DNA of 64,000 nucleotides from Microbacterium trichothecenolyticum. GTDB lineage: Bacteria; Actinomycetota; Actinomycetes; Actinomycetales; Microbacteriaceae. The notes under the pieces are model-generated. The model ran no database searches. It saw only the letters and a program-made list of their open reading frames with translations, and was not told the DNA's origin. This document shows, one piece after another, positions 1 through 8,768 of the stretch (positions within the stretch are counted from its first letter, which is position 1; every line of letters starts with the position of its first letter). The stretch spans positions 1,364,001 through 1,428,000 of the forward strand of contig NZ_JAUTBF010000001.1 in NCBI RefSeq assembly GCF_030818955.1. Direction: 5' to 3'. A program made the position numbers and the translations under genes.

Positions 1-1809
1 GACGGCATGGAGGAGCTGCGCAAGCGCCCGCCGTCCTGGCCCCACATCGCCGCGCACACCGACCTGCTGCTGTGCTTCGGGGGGATGCGCCTGTCGAACA
101 CCTCGGTGATCCCCGGCGGCCACGATCGCCAGGTCGTCGGCGGGCTCTCCCGCGCGGCCGCCCGCACCACCCGCATCGTGACGGTCTCCGCGCAGCGCGA
201 CGACATCGGGGCCGACCTGGATGCCGAGTGGCTCGGGATCGCGCCCGGTACCGACACCGCCCTCCTGCTCGCCCTCACGCACACGCTCGTCGCCGAGGGT
301 CTCGCGGACGACGCGTTCCTCGTTTCGCACACGCACGGAGCCGATCGGGTACGCGCCTACCTGCGCGGCGACACCGACGGCGTGGCCAAGACGGCGGAAT
401 GGGCCGCTGACCGCACCGGCGTGCCCGCGGCGACCATCCGCGACCTCGCACGGAGCGCCGCGGCAGGGCGCACCCTCGTCAACGTGACGTACTCGCTTCA
501 ACGCGCCGAGCACGGCGAGCAGGCGGTGTTCGCCGCCCTGACGTTCGCCGCCTTCCTCGGCCAGATCGGGCTGCCCGGCGGGGGGTTCTCCCACGGGTAC
601 GGATCCATGGGCGACCACGGGATCGGCGTCGAGCAGGTCAAGCTGCCGACGTTCCCGCAGGGGCGTAATCCCGTCAGCGACTTCATCCCCTGCGCCCGCA
701 TCAGCGATCTGCTCCTGCACCCCGACGAGGATCTCCCCTACGACGGCGCAACGCTGCGGCTGCCCGACATCCGCCTCGTCTACTGGGCCGGGGGCAACCC
801 GTTCCATCACCATCAGGACCTCCGGCGTCTGCGCCGCGGGCTGGCGCGCATCGACACCCTCGTGGTCAACGAGTTCCACTGGACGCCTACCGCCCGTCAC
901 GCCGACATCGTCCTGCCCGCTGCCACGCCCCTCGAGCGCGATGACCTCGCCGCAGGTCCCGGCGACTCCCGCCTGCGCGCGATGCCCCGCGCCGTGCCGC
1001 CCCTGGGCGACGCGCGCGAGGAGTTCTGGATCTACGACCGCCTCGCGGATCGTCTGGGCACGGACTACGCCGAGGGCCTGGACTCCCGCGGCTGGCTCGA
1101 GCGCATCTACGAGACGTGGCGGCGCACGAACGTCGACGCGCCGCCGTTCGAGGATTTCTGGCGCGACGGCGGGACGCCACTGCCGCAGCGGCCGTACCGG
1201 GACGGCGCGTTCTCCGCCTTCCGCGCCGACCCCGCGGCGCACCCCCTTGGCACGCCGAGCGGCCTGATCGAGCTGTTCTCCCCCACGTTGGACGGCTTCG
1301 GGCTGTCGGACACCGCGGGGCACGCGCTGTGGATCGAGCCGCCGGTCGAAGCCGACTCCCCCTACGACGTCCAGCTGCTGTGCAACCAGCCCTCGCACCG
1401 GCTGCACAGCCAGCTGGATATGACGGCGCCGAGCCGGTCCACGAAGGTGGCGGGTCGCGAGCCGGTCCGCCTGCACCCCACGGATGCCGCGGCTCGCGGC
1501 CTCAGAGATGGCGACGTCGCGATCGTCCGAAGTCCGCAGGGCAGCCTCCTGGCCGGTGTCGTCGTCACCGAGGCCCTCCTCCCGGGCGTCGCGCAGATGC
1601 ACACCGGCTCCTGGTACGACCCGAGCGCGCCGCACATCGCCGACTGCGTGAACGGCAACGTCAACGTCCTCACGAAGGACGTCGGCACGTCGCAGCTCAC
1701 GCAGGCCTCCAGCGGGGCGCGGGTGCGGGTCTCGATCGAGCGGTACGACGGTCCGCTTCCGCCGGTCCGGGCGTACGACCCGCCCCGCTTCGCCTCCGCC
1801 GCGAGCTGA
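1..1809 (+). CDS. Molybdopterin-dependent oxidoreductase, BisC/DMSO-reductase family (5' truncated by window edge)
   Basis: The reading frame is open from the first base, so the N-terminus lies outside the window; about 602 residues are present of a family usually 740-800 long. The protein matches molybdopterin-guanine-dinucleotide enzymes of the biotin/methionine sulfoxide or TMAO/DMSO reductase type. Visible parts are the mid-domain segment GGNPFHHHQD, the HADIVLPAATPLERDD stretch typical of this superfamily, and a C-terminal dinucleotide-binding beta-barrel domain (about the last 120 residues, with HSQLD and ARGLRDGDV). Such enzymes reduce S- or N-oxides with electrons from a quinol or a small redox partner. 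The exact substrate cannot be read from this fragment. The next gene follows after 97 bases with its own promoter-like site. Confidence 0.85.
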   Translation, partial: DGMEELRKRPPSWPHIAAHTDLLLCFGGMRLSNTSVIPGGHDRQVVGGLSRAAARTTRIVTVSAQRDDIGADLDAEWLGIAPGTDTALLLALTHTLVAEGLADDAFLVSHTHGADRVRAYLRGDTDGVAKTAEWAADRTGVPAATIRDLARSAAAGRTLVNVTYSLQRAEHGEQAVFAALTFAAFLGQIGLPGGGFSHGYGSMGDHGIGVEQVKLPTFPQGRNPVSDFIPCARISDLLLHPDEDLPYDGATLRLPDIRLVYWAGGNPFHHHQDLRRLRRGLARIDTLVVNEFHWTPTARHADIVLPAATPLERDDLAAGPGDSRLRAMPRAVPPLGDAREEFWIYDRLADRLGTDYAEGLDSRGWLERIYETWRRTNVDAPPFEDFWRDGGTPLPQRPYRDGAFSAFRADPAAHPLGTPSGLIELFSPTLDGFGLSDTAGHALWIEPPVEADSPYDVQLLCNQPSHRLHSQLDMTAPSRSTKVAGREPVRLHPTDAAARGLRDGDVAIVRSPQGSLLAGVVVTEALLPGVAQMHTGSWYDPSAPHIADCVNGNVNVLTKDVGTSQLTQASSGARVRVSIERYDGPLPPVRAYDPPRFASAAS

Positions 1810-1906
1810 GGGATCGGAAGGGCGGGACGGTCAGTCCTCGGCGGATTCCGGCCATCGCAGTGGCCCGATCGGGCGGATATCGGAGCCCGGTCGTAGTGTC
1901 GGGAAC

Positions 1907-2824
1907 GTGGCATCCGGATCCTCCCCCTCACCCGTCTCCATCGCCGTGCAGTTCGTGCTCACGGGCATCGTGTGGGGGTCGAGCTTTCTCTTCATCGCGA
2001 TCGCGCTGGACGGGATGACCCCGGCGCAGGTCGCCGGCGGTCGCCTGCTCTTCGGCGCGCTCGCACTCGCGGCGATCGTGGCCATCCGCCGCGAGCGTCT
2101 CCCCCGCGGGCGGCGGATCTGGGGCCACCTCTGCGTGCTCTCCCTGACGTTCTGCGTGGTGCCGTTCCTGCTGTTCGCGTGGGCCGAGCAGCACGTGTCG
2201 TCGGGGCTGGCGAGCATCTTCAACGCGACGACGCCGATCATGACCGCCGTCATGGCGTGGGCGGTCTTCCGCGTCGAGAAGCTGCACCTCGGTCAGCTCG
2301 TCGGCATCGCGATCGGGATCGTCGGCGTCGTCGTCATCATCGCCCCGGGGGCGGTGTCCGACATCGGAGAGAGCACCGTCGCCCAGCTCGCCCTGCTCGG
2401 CGCGACCGCCTGCTACGGGTTCACCCTCGCCTACATGCGGCGGTTCCTCGGCGACAGCGGGCTGTCCGGCATCGCGTTCGCGTTCGGCTACATCGCCCCC
2501 GCCGCAGCGTTCATGGTGCTGCTGTCGCCGCTGATCCTCGCCGAGCCGATGCGACTGAGCACGCCCGTCGTCCTCAGCATCGTGGCGCTCGGCGTTCTCG
2601 GCACGGGCATCGCCTACGTCTGGAACCAGAACACCTTGAAGGCCTGGGGCCCGACCCGAGCCTCGACCGTCACGTACATCACGCCGGTCGTGGGCGTGGC
2701 CCTCGGCATCCTGGTGCTCGGCGAGCGGATCTCGTGGAACGAGCCGGTCGGCGCGGCGGTGGTGTTCCTCGGGATCCTGCTCGTGCAGCAGCGGTTGCGC
2801 CTGCGGCGCGGCACCGGGGTCTGA
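1907..2824 (+). CDS. EamA/DMT-superfamily transporter
   Basis: 305 residues with about ten hydrophobic segments arranged as two EamA repeats. The first starts GIVWGSSFLFIAIALDG and the second follows ATACYGFTLAYMRR, ending in a conserved GERISWNEPVGAAVVFLG motif. These inner-membrane proteins export or exchange small metabolites or amino acids; the substrate is not evident. GTG is chosen as start because a -10-like TAGTGT (1894-1899) lies seven bases upstream, which fits a leaderless transcript. It has no operon partner: the next reading frame begins over 100 bases later behind its own -10-like site. Confidence 0.85.
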   Translation: MASGSSPSPVSIAVQFVLTGIVWGSSFLFIAIALDGMTPAQVAGGRLLFGALALAAIVAIRRERLPRGRRIWGHLCVLSLTFCVVPFLLFAWAEQHVSSGLASIFNATTPIMTAVMAWAVFRVEKLHLGQLVGIAIGIVGVVVIIAPGAVSDIGESTVAQLALLGATACYGFTLAYMRRFLGDSGLSGIAFAFGYIAPAAAFMVLLSPLILAEPMRLSTPVVLSIVALGVLGTGIAYVWNQNTLKAWGPTRASTVTYITPVVGVALGILVLGERISWNEPVGAAVVFLGILLVQQRLRLRRGTGV

Positions 2825-2930
2825 GGAAACGACTCGCCGTTCGAATACGAGCGGGCGGGCAAGATCTCACCTGCGGTGGCCGGAGAGGCCCGCAACGGGA
2901 CGTGGCATCGTTCGAGCTACGGTGGCGCGC

Positions 2931-3014
2931 ATGCAGCAACGGACGTTGTCGCTGGGGCATCGGGACGATCGTCATGAGCCCGGCACGGACTCGCGCAGGG
3001 AACCCGAGACGTGA
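2931..3014 (+). CDS. Predicted leaderless small ORF (27 aa) coupled to the next gene
   Basis: The frame reads ATG CAG CAA CGG ... GAG ACG TGA and encodes a 27-residue, Arg/Asp/Glu-rich peptide (begins MQQRTLSLG, ends REPET). A TACGGT hexamer (2918-2923) sits seven bases before the ATG, the same spacing seen at many convincing starts in this window. Its stop overlaps the GTG start of the following membrane-protein gene as GTGA, the usual geometry for translational coupling. It may be a real microprotein or a leader that delivers ribosomes to the next gene, which lacks a clear ribosome-binding site. No homology can be judged for so short a peptide. Confidence 0.4.
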   Translation: MQQRTLSLGHRDDRHEPGTDSRREPET

Positions 3015-3745
3015 GCCGACGCCACAAACTCAGCGCCCACAGGGCCACGAGCGCCGCGCAGCAGCCGACCCGAGACGCCCGGCCCCGTGCGCGTACCCTC
3101 GCATGGACCGTCCTTCGCGACGTCACATCGGTCGGGCTGGGCGTAGCGAGCCTTTTGGCATCGATGGCCGCTCTTCAAGCTGCCGATACAGCAAACTTTC
3201 TTGCTGAGCAATCGCGCGCGCTCAGCGCCGAGAGCGTGAAGCCTCAGGTGCTTACCGAGTCCTTCTCTGGATGCTTGTTCGGTGCAAGCGGCGGCATTCA
3301 GGACGACGGAGATGGGACGGCAACGACCTTCGGCGGCGGCGCACGCTACTCGGTCCTCTCCAACACCGGTCGGCTTCCTGCACTCGTGGTCAGTGCGCAA
3401 GGAGTCTTCCTGCACGGTGTCGCCGGGCTTCCAGAACTCGACATGTCGTGGATAAAACTCGGGCAAACCGCGGCAGAAGACGCCCCGCGTTCGGACGCTC
3501 TGTGGCTGGAGCCGGGTGAGGCCGCAGCAGTGCGAACCGCGTGGAACCTGCCGGAACCGCATAGCGACCTGAGTTACGTGATGTACCAAGTCGCGGATGA
3601 ATCTGCAGACACCATCACGCCCGTCGCCACGGCAAACGCCCGGCGACTACCACGAAGCGTTGCGGAAGCCTATGCCCGGCTGGATCCGAAGGCTGCACCG
3701 GACTGGGACGGTGTTTGCACCGCGCCACGGGCCTTCGCGGAATAA
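3011..3745 (+). CDS. Hypothetical protein with one N-terminal membrane segment
   Basis: 244 residues; not recognised. A basic, disordered N-terminus (about residues 1-30) is followed by one hydrophobic segment near residues 35-55 and a soluble domain of about 180 residues, so a single-span protein with an extracytoplasmic domain is likely. Codon use is visibly less GC-biased than in the neighbours (for example AAA, CTT, TTG and GAT are common around 3180-3700), suggesting recent transfer. It starts with GTG overlapping the stop of the 27-residue ORF and is followed directly by a strong hairpin terminator. Function unknown. Confidence 0.65.
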   Translation: MSRRHKLSAHRATSAAQQPTRDARPRARTLAWTVLRDVTSVGLGVASLLASMAALQAADTANFLAEQSRALSAESVKPQVLTESFSGCLFGASGGIQDDGDGTATTFGGGARYSVLSNTGRLPALVVSAQGVFLHGVAGLPELDMSWIKLGQTAAEDAPRSDALWLEPGEAAAVRTAWNLPEPHSDLSYVMYQVADESADTITPVATANARRLPRSVAEAYARLDPKAAPDWDGVCTAPRAFAE

Positions 3746-3756
3746 GCCGGGAACGA

Positions 3757-3789
3757 CGAAGGCCCGGATGCCTGGCATCCGGGCCTTCG
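3757..3789. terminator. Bidirectional hairpin terminator
   Basis: Perfect 16-base inverted repeat (3757-3772 and 3774-3789) built around GGATGCC/GGCATCC, between the stop of the membrane-protein gene and the convergent end of the YceI gene. It can serve both strands. No clear U-run follows on either side. Confidence 0.7.
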
Positions 3790-3795
3790 AAGAGG

Positions 3796-4356
3796 TCACG
3801 CCTGGAGCGCGAACTGCAGGTCGAGCTCGATGGTGACGTCCTTGCCGACGAGGACGCCGCCGGTCTCGAGCGCGGCGTTCCAGGTGAGGCCGTAGTCCTC
3901 GCGGTTGATGACCGTCTTGGCGGTCGCGCCGGCCTTGTAGTTGCCCCACGGGTCGGTGCCGAAGCCGCCGAAGTCGATCGAGAAGGTGGCGGGCTTGCTG
4001 ACGCCGCGGATGGTGAGCTCGCCGTCGACGAGGAAGTCGCCGTCCTCGACGCGGACGCCGGTGGAGCGGAAGTCCATCGTGGGGTAGGTCTCGACGTCGA
4101 AGAACTCGGCCGAGCGCAGGTGCTGGTCGCGACCCTCGTCCTTGGTGTCGACCGAGGTGACGTCGACGGAGGCCTCGACGGTGGCCTCGAGCGGGTTCTC
4201 GGGGGCGACGAGCGTGGCGCTCTTCATGCCGAAGGTGCCGCGCACCTTGGAGATCATCATGTGGCGGACGGTGAAGGTCACCTCGCTGTGCGAGGGGTCC
4301 AGCACCCAGGTGCCCGCCTTGTAACCGGGGATGTCGAGAGTCGTTGCGTCGGTCAT
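3796..4356 (-). CDS. YceI family protein (lipocalin-like polyisoprenoid-binding fold)
   Basis: 186 residues covering a complete YceI domain: GTWVLDPSHSEVTFTVRHM at the N-terminus, a central DVASVDT-like strand (DVTSVDTKDEGRDQHLRS), and the FFDVETYPTMDF and LTIRGVSKP motifs. Family members form a lipid-binding beta-barrel that holds isoprenoid-type molecules; actinobacterial copies without a signal peptide, like this one, are probably cytoplasmic. The ATG at 4356 is chosen over an upstream in-frame codon because AAGGAG lies four bases before it. Two inverted repeats lie upstream and may be a regulator site. It ends against the terminator at 3757-3789. Confidence 0.9.
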   Translation of the reverse strand: MTDATTLDIPGYKAGTWVLDPSHSEVTFTVRHMMISKVRGTFGMKSATLVAPENPLEATVEASVDVTSVDTKDEGRDQHLRSAEFFDVETYPTMDFRSTGVRVEDGDFLVDGELTIRGVSKPATFSIDFGGFGTDPWGNYKAGATAKTVINREDYGLTWNAALETGGVLVGKDVTIELDLQFALQA

Positions 4357-4396
4357 GTCACTCCTTGAGGTCTGGGGAGCCGTGTCGGCGTCCTGC

Positions 4397-4424
4397 GAGA
4401 GTAAAACTCTCATTCATACGAATG
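4397..4424. promoter_or_regulatory. Two adjacent inverted repeats upstream of the YceI gene (possible operator)
   Basis: GAGAGT-AAA-ACTCTC (4397-4411) is immediately followed by CATTC-ATAC-GAATG (4411-4424). Both are perfect inverted repeats in an AT-rich patch 41-68 bases upstream of the YceI start, where a promoter would be expected. MarR-type regulators often control yceI genes, but none is encoded nearby, so assignment as an operator is inference. Confidence 0.45.
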
Positions 4425-4449
4425 TATTCCACGATCGAGAAAAACGACG

Positions 4450-4479
4450 AACCCGAGGGTGCGGGAGCACCCTCGGGTT
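4450..4479 (-). terminator. Terminator of the FKBP gene
   Basis: A 13-base perfect stem (4450-4462 with 4467-4479) has a GGGA loop. On the minus strand it is followed by a T-rich stretch (GTCGTTTTTCTC), the best rho-independent terminator in this part of the window. Confidence 0.75.
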
Positions 4480-4501
4480 TCGTGAACATCGGGTTTCGTA
4501 C

Positions 4502-4867
4502 TCAGCCGACCTTGAGCAGGTCGATGATGAAGATGAGCGTCTTTCCGCCGAGGAAGTGGCCGCCGGCGGGGCCGTACGCGAGGTGCGGCGGGATCACGAG
4601 CTCGCGGCGTCCGCCGACCTTCATGCCCGGGATGCCGTCCTGCCAGCCCTGGATGAGGCCGCGCAGCGGGAACTGGATGCTCTCGCCGCGTCCCCACGAC
4701 GAGTCGAACTCCTCGCCGGACTCGTACTCGACACCGGCGTAGTGCACCGTGACGGTGTCGCCGGGCTTGGCCTCGTCGCCGTCGCCGACGATGATGTCGC
4801 GGATGACGAGGTCGGAGGGGGCGGGGCCGCTGGGAGCGTCGAACTCCGGCTTGGTGCGATCAGTCAT
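4502..4867 (-). CDS. FKBP-type peptidyl-prolyl cis-trans isomerase
   Basis: 121 residues, the normal size for a single-domain cytoplasmic FKBP. The signature segments are VHYAGVEYESGEEFDSSW, FPLRGLIQGWQDGIPGMKVG and a C-terminal LIFIIDLLKV strand. It catalyses proline isomerisation during protein folding. ATG 4867 is chosen because the family N-terminus (MTDRTKPEFD) begins there; the upstream GTG extension adds residues without similarity. A second FKBP domain protein, a lipoprotein, is encoded near the other end of the window. Confidence 0.93.
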   Translation of the reverse strand: MTDRTKPEFDAPSGPAPSDLVIRDIIVGDGDEAKPGDTVTVHYAGVEYESGEEFDSSWGRGESIQFPLRGLIQGWQDGIPGMKVGGRRELVIPPHLAYGPAGGHFLGGKTLIFIIDLLKVG

Positions 4868-4915
4868 GCGTCCATCCAAGCACGTCAGCACGCGACGGAC
4901 AGCCCCTGGACAAAG

Positions 4916-4966
4916 ACTCAGCGCCCGGTGCCGCGGCGATGCCTGCGTGTCTCCCGAGCGCTGAGT
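4916..4966. repeat. Widely spaced inverted repeat ACTCAGCGC / GCGCTGAGT
   Basis: Nine-base perfect arms (4916-4924 and 4958-4966) separated by 33 bases, in the 160-base gap between the FKBP gene start and the end of the prsW gene. It could be a weak terminator for prsW or a leader hairpin for the FKBP gene; nothing else marks it. Confidence 0.35.
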
Positions 4967-5026
4967 TGGCCTACACCGATGGTGCTCCCGCCGCGCGGCG
5001 GTGTCAAGAGCCCGGATGCCGCGGGC

Positions 5027-6187
5027 TCACCGCGCGAGCAGAGCCGCACGCGCGGCCGTCGTACGCTCGAGCAGATAGCGCTCGGTGGCCGCGGCCTGGG
5101 GTTCGCGCCCCGAGAGCGAGCGCTGGCGTGCGGCGGCGAGCGCCGTGGCATCGGCGATGAACCCGCGCATCACCGCGGTGCGATCGCCGGGGAGCGTGCG
5201 CGCCCACGCCAGAGCCGATCGACGACCGGGACCGGTGGCCAGCATGTCGACCTCTTGCGGGGTGAACCACCCGGCGGCGGCGTACTCGCCCAGGCGGGCG
5301 CGGGTGAGGCGGGATTCCTCGCGCCGCAGCAGCAGGATGCCGGCGATGAACGCCAGGAACAGGGGCACCTGCAGTGTGGCGTATACCTCGAAGAAGTTCG
5401 CGAACGTCGCCGAGCCGTTCCACAGGGCGTGCAGCACGATGGCCGCGATGATGCCCGGGATGCCGTATGCCAGTGCCCCGCCCGCGCCGAGGCCGCGCCG
5501 GGCGGCGAGACCGAACGCGAAGCCGGTCAAGCTGGTGAACATGACGTGCGCGAAGGGCGACAGCACCGCGCGCAGGAAGAACGTCGTCGCCACCTGCTGC
5601 GGCCCGCCCTCGAGGTAGCTGACGGCGAAATACTGCACGTTCTCGGTCAGTGCGAAACCGGCGCCGATGAGCGCCCCGTAGACGATGCCGTCGACCGGAC
5701 CGTCGAACGCTCGGCGGGCGAAGACGAAGATGAGCAGGACGCCGAGGCCCTTGGCCAGCTCCTCGACGATCGGAGCCTGCACGACGGCGCTGAACGCCTC
5801 GGGCGGACGCCCCACAAGCAGCGTGATCACGAGATCGACCCCGAGAGCGATCGCGACCGCCGCCACCGCGCCCCACGCCACCGCGAACACGAGCAGGCGC
5901 CGCGGTTCGGGCTCCCAGCGGTCGATGTAGCGCACCGCGAACCACACGATGACGAACGGGATGACGGCCAGCACGAGCCCGAAGAACGACGCGGCCGTGC
6001 CGAGCGCCCCGGTGAAGTAGCGCACGAGCAGGGCCAGCACCGGCACCAGCAGCACGGCCACGACCCACAGGGCGACACCTCCGCCGCGGCGACGCGGCGG
6101 CGCGGCGGAGACGGGCGCTCGCGGGGCCGGCGAGATGGGCGCCGGCGCGGCCGATCCGGGCTGCGCGAGCGGCGAGGGGAAGCTCAT
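5027..6187 (-). CDS. prsW: PrsW-family intramembrane metalloprotease
   Basis: 386 residues. A Pro/Ala-rich cytoplasmic N-terminus (about 1-35) is followed by eight or so membrane segments. The M82 family motifs are present: EELAKG (EExxK), FALTEN (FxxxE), HVMFTSL and HALWN histidines that would bind the metal. In Bacillus PrsW cleaves the anti-sigma factor RsiW; actinobacterial targets are largely unknown. ATG 6187 is chosen because TAGGCT lies exactly six bases upstream, as at other leaderless starts here; the GTG two codons earlier would fall inside that spacer. It is transcribed alone. Confidence 0.88.
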   Translation of the reverse strand: MSFPSPLAQPGSAAPAPISPAPRAPVSAAPPRRRGGGVALWVVAVLLVPVLALLVRYFTGALGTAASFFGLVLAVIPFVIVWFAVRYIDRWEPEPRRLLVFAVAWGAVAAVAIALGVDLVITLLVGRPPEAFSAVVQAPIVEELAKGLGVLLIFVFARRAFDGPVDGIVYGALIGAGFALTENVQYFAVSYLEGGPQQVATTFFLRAVLSPFAHVMFTSLTGFAFGLAARRGLGAGGALAYGIPGIIAAIVLHALWNGSATFANFFEVYATLQVPLFLAFIAGILLLRREESRLTRARLGEYAAAGWFTPQEVDMLATGPGRRSALAWARTLPGDRTAVMRGFIADATALAAARQRSLSGREPQAAATERYLLERTTAARAALLAR

Positions 6188-6270
6188 GCGCACAGCCTAG
6201 GGGCGGCCTCCGACATGGGGTCCGGGGCTTGCGACGGCGGGACCGCGGCGCGGGCCGGTAGCGTGGTGCC

Positions 6271-7137
6271 ATGCGATTCGCCCACGTCCGCTCCCCGGAA
6301 GGGGCCGAGTCCCCTCGTCTCGTCAGCGTCCACGACGAGGAGTTCTCGTTCGTCGAGGAGTTGTTCGACGGCGCCCCGCGCACGCTCGAGCAGCTCATCG
6401 CCGGTGGCGACGACCTTCTGCAGCGCGTACGCACCTTGGCGGCCTCGGCTCCCCGGCATCCCCTGGCCGGCGTGACCTTCGCCTCGGCGGTGCTCGCTCC
6501 CCCGACGATCCTCGCGGTGGGCCTGAACTATGCCGCGCACTCGGGCGAACTCGGGCTGAAGACCGACGCGGGGCCGACGGTGTTCGTGCTCTGGCCCAAT
6601 TCGCTCACCGCGCACGGCGCGACGACGTCGTGGCCGCGCGCGCTCAGCGAGGCCGTCGACTACGAGGCCGAGTTGGGCGTGATCATCGGGCGTCCCGGGC
6701 GCGACGTTCCCGAGGCCGACGCGCTCGACCACGTCTGGGGCTACACCGTCGTCAATGACATCACGGCGCGCAACATCCAGTTCTCCGAGGCGCAGTGGTC
6801 GCGCTGCAAGTCGTTCGACGGCTTCACCCCGACGGGGCCGTTCGTCGTGACCGCCGACGAGATCCCCGACCCGCAGGATCTGCACATCTGGACCGTCGTC
6901 GACGGTCACACGGTGCAGGATGCCAGCACGGGCCAGATGGTGCGGTCGGTGGCGACGCTCATCCACAAGCTGTCGGAGTCGGCAACTCTCCTGCCCGGCA
7001 CTCTCATCTCGACGGGGAGCCCCGGCGGTGCCGGCTACTCCCGCGACCCGCAGATCTTCCTCCGCGACCGCTCGACGGTCACCGTCGGCATCGACGGCAT
7101 CGGCGAGCTGACGACGCACTGCCGCATCCTGGACTGA
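6271..7137 (+). CDS. Fumarylacetoacetate hydrolase family protein
   Basis: 288 residues. A short N-terminal domain precedes the FAH catalytic domain, which starts at ILAVGLNYAAHSGE and carries EAVDYEAELGVIIG (metal-binding acids), VVNDITARNIQ and KSFDGFTPTGPF. Members hydrolyse or decarboxylate 2-oxo acids such as acylpyruvates in aromatic catabolism; the specific substrate is not fixed by sequence. TAGCGT (6259-6264) six bases before the ATG suggests a leaderless mRNA. It converges on the aspartase gene, with 36 bases between the stops. Confidence 0.88.
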   Translation: MRFAHVRSPEGAESPRLVSVHDEEFSFVEELFDGAPRTLEQLIAGGDDLLQRVRTLAASAPRHPLAGVTFASAVLAPPTILAVGLNYAAHSGELGLKTDAGPTVFVLWPNSLTAHGATTSWPRALSEAVDYEAELGVIIGRPGRDVPEADALDHVWGYTVVNDITARNIQFSEAQWSRCKSFDGFTPTGPFVVTADEIPDPQDLHIWTVVDGHTVQDASTGQMVRSVATLIHKLSESATLLPGTLISTGSPGGAGYSRDPQIFLRDRSTVTVGIDGIGELTTHCRILD

Positions 7138-7173
7138 CCGCAGCGCGCCCCCGGTGCCACCGCCCGCGTCGGC

Positions 7174-8638
7174 TCACTCCTCGACGACGTCCTCTACGGC
7201 GCGCACGACGGGGATCGCCTGCGTGATCGGGTGCAGTCCCGACAGGCGCGCGGGCGAGAGCTGCTTCGTGACCTCCTCGCGCGACATCAGCCCGGCCTCC
7301 ACGACGAGGTCGGCGACGTTGCGGTGGGTCAGCAGAGCGGTCTTTGCGAGGGCGGCCGCCGCGGCGTAGCCGATGAAGGGCGTGAGAGCCGTCACGACAC
7401 CGACCGAGGAGCCGACCATCGCGCCGAGTCGCTCGCGGTTGGCGGTGATGCCGTCGACGCAGTTCACGCGCAGCGTCCACATCGCCTGTCGCATCCAGGT
7501 GATGGACTGATAGATCGAATGGGCGATGACCGGCTCGAAGGCGTTCAGCTGGAGCTGACCGGCCTCGACCGCCATCGTCACCGTCATGTCGGCGCCGACG
7601 ACGGAGAACGCCACCTGGTTGACGACCTCCGGGATGACGGGGTTCACCTTGCCGGGCATGATGCTCGAGCCCGCCTGGCGCGCGGGGAGGTTGATCTCCC
7701 CGAGGCCCGCCTGCGGGCCGCTGGAGAGCAGGCGCAGGTCGTTGCAGATCTTCGACAGCTTGATCGCGTTGCGCTTCAGCGACGACGAGAACGACATGAA
7801 CGCCCCGGTGTCGCTCGTGGACTCCACGAGGTCGGTCGCCGTCTCGAGGTCGAGGCCGGTGATCGCGCGCAGGTGCCGCAGCACGGCAGGCCCGTAGCCG
7901 GGGTGCGCGGTGATGCCGGTGCCGATGGCGGTCGCGCCCATGTTGATCTCGGAGAGCAGGGAGGCGTTCTCGGTCAGGGCGGCTGTAGTCCTCGCCGAGC
8001 GTCGTGGCGAAGCCGTGGAACTCCTGCCCGAGCGTCATGGGCACGGCATCCTGCAGCTGGGTGCGCCCGACCTTCAAGACGTCGTGGAACTCCTCGGACT
8101 TGGTCAGGAACGACTGGCGCAGCAGCGCGAGCTCCTCGAGCAGACTCTTCAACGTCAGCGCGAGGCCGACCTTGATCGCCGTCGGGTAGACGTCGTTCGT
8201 CGACTGGCTGCGGTTGGTGTCGTCGATCGGCGACAGGAACGCGTAATCGCCCTTCGCGCGGCCCGCCATCTCGAGGGCGATGTTGGTGATGACCTCGTTC
8301 GCGTTCATGTTGGTCGAGGTGCCGGCACCTCCCTGGATGACACCCACCGCGAACTCGTCGTGGAACTCCCCGTCGATCACTCGCTGGGCCGCTCGGTCGA
8401 TGAGCTCGGCCTTGGCCGGCTCCAGCGCACCGATCTCGGCGTTCGCGCGCGCGGAGGCCTGCTTGACCATCGCGAGACCCCGTACGAGATCGGGGTACAC
8501 CGAGATCGGCCGCTTCGCGATCGGGAAGTTCTCGAGCGCCCGGGCGGTGTGGATGCCCCAGTACGCGTCGGCGGGGATCTCGAGGGACCCCAGGGAATCG
8601 GTCTCGGTGCGAGTGCGCGTCATTGCGTCCAGAGCCAT
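7174..8638 (-). CDS. aspA: Aspartate ammonia-lyase, frameshifted in this sequence
   Basis: Aspartase converts L-aspartate to fumarate and ammonia as a cytoplasmic tetramer. Both parts of the protein are present in different frames. The N-terminal part runs to GEDYSR and includes TNMNANEVITN and SQSTNDVYPTA; the C-terminal part from NMGATAIGTG carries the family signature GSSIMPGKVNPVIPE. The break is at about 7978, where one extra base (or two missing) separates DYSR from LTENASLLSEI. Removing one base gives a normal 487-residue enzyme. The ATG at 8638 is preceded by AAGGAC. Four genes in this window share this one-base signature, so a sequencing error is more likely than gene loss. Confidence 0.85.
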
Positions 8639-8768
8639 GTGTCGTCCTTGTGGGTGTCACGTGAAAGGGATGCCACGAGCCTAACCACCCGCGCTCCGCC
8701 CGCCGGTGGACACGATGGACCGTGTCGATATCCGCACCGTCCGTGGCGTCCATTGCCGCTGAGGCGCG

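Noticed and set aside
4331..6475. A 714-codon plus-strand open frame across the FKBP and prsW genes
   Set aside because: It runs antisense through two well-supported genes and intergenic DNA; composition is that of a GC-rich shadow frame.
7079..7173. A stand-alone 519-residue aspartase-like protein ending near 7079
   Set aside because: Its C-terminal half is an Arg/His-rich shadow frame after the frameshift; the true C-terminus is in the other frame, ending at 7174.
7978..7978. Programmed ribosomal frameshifting in aspA
   Set aside because: No slippery heptamer or downstream pseudoknot is evident, and three unrelated genes show the same one-base excess.
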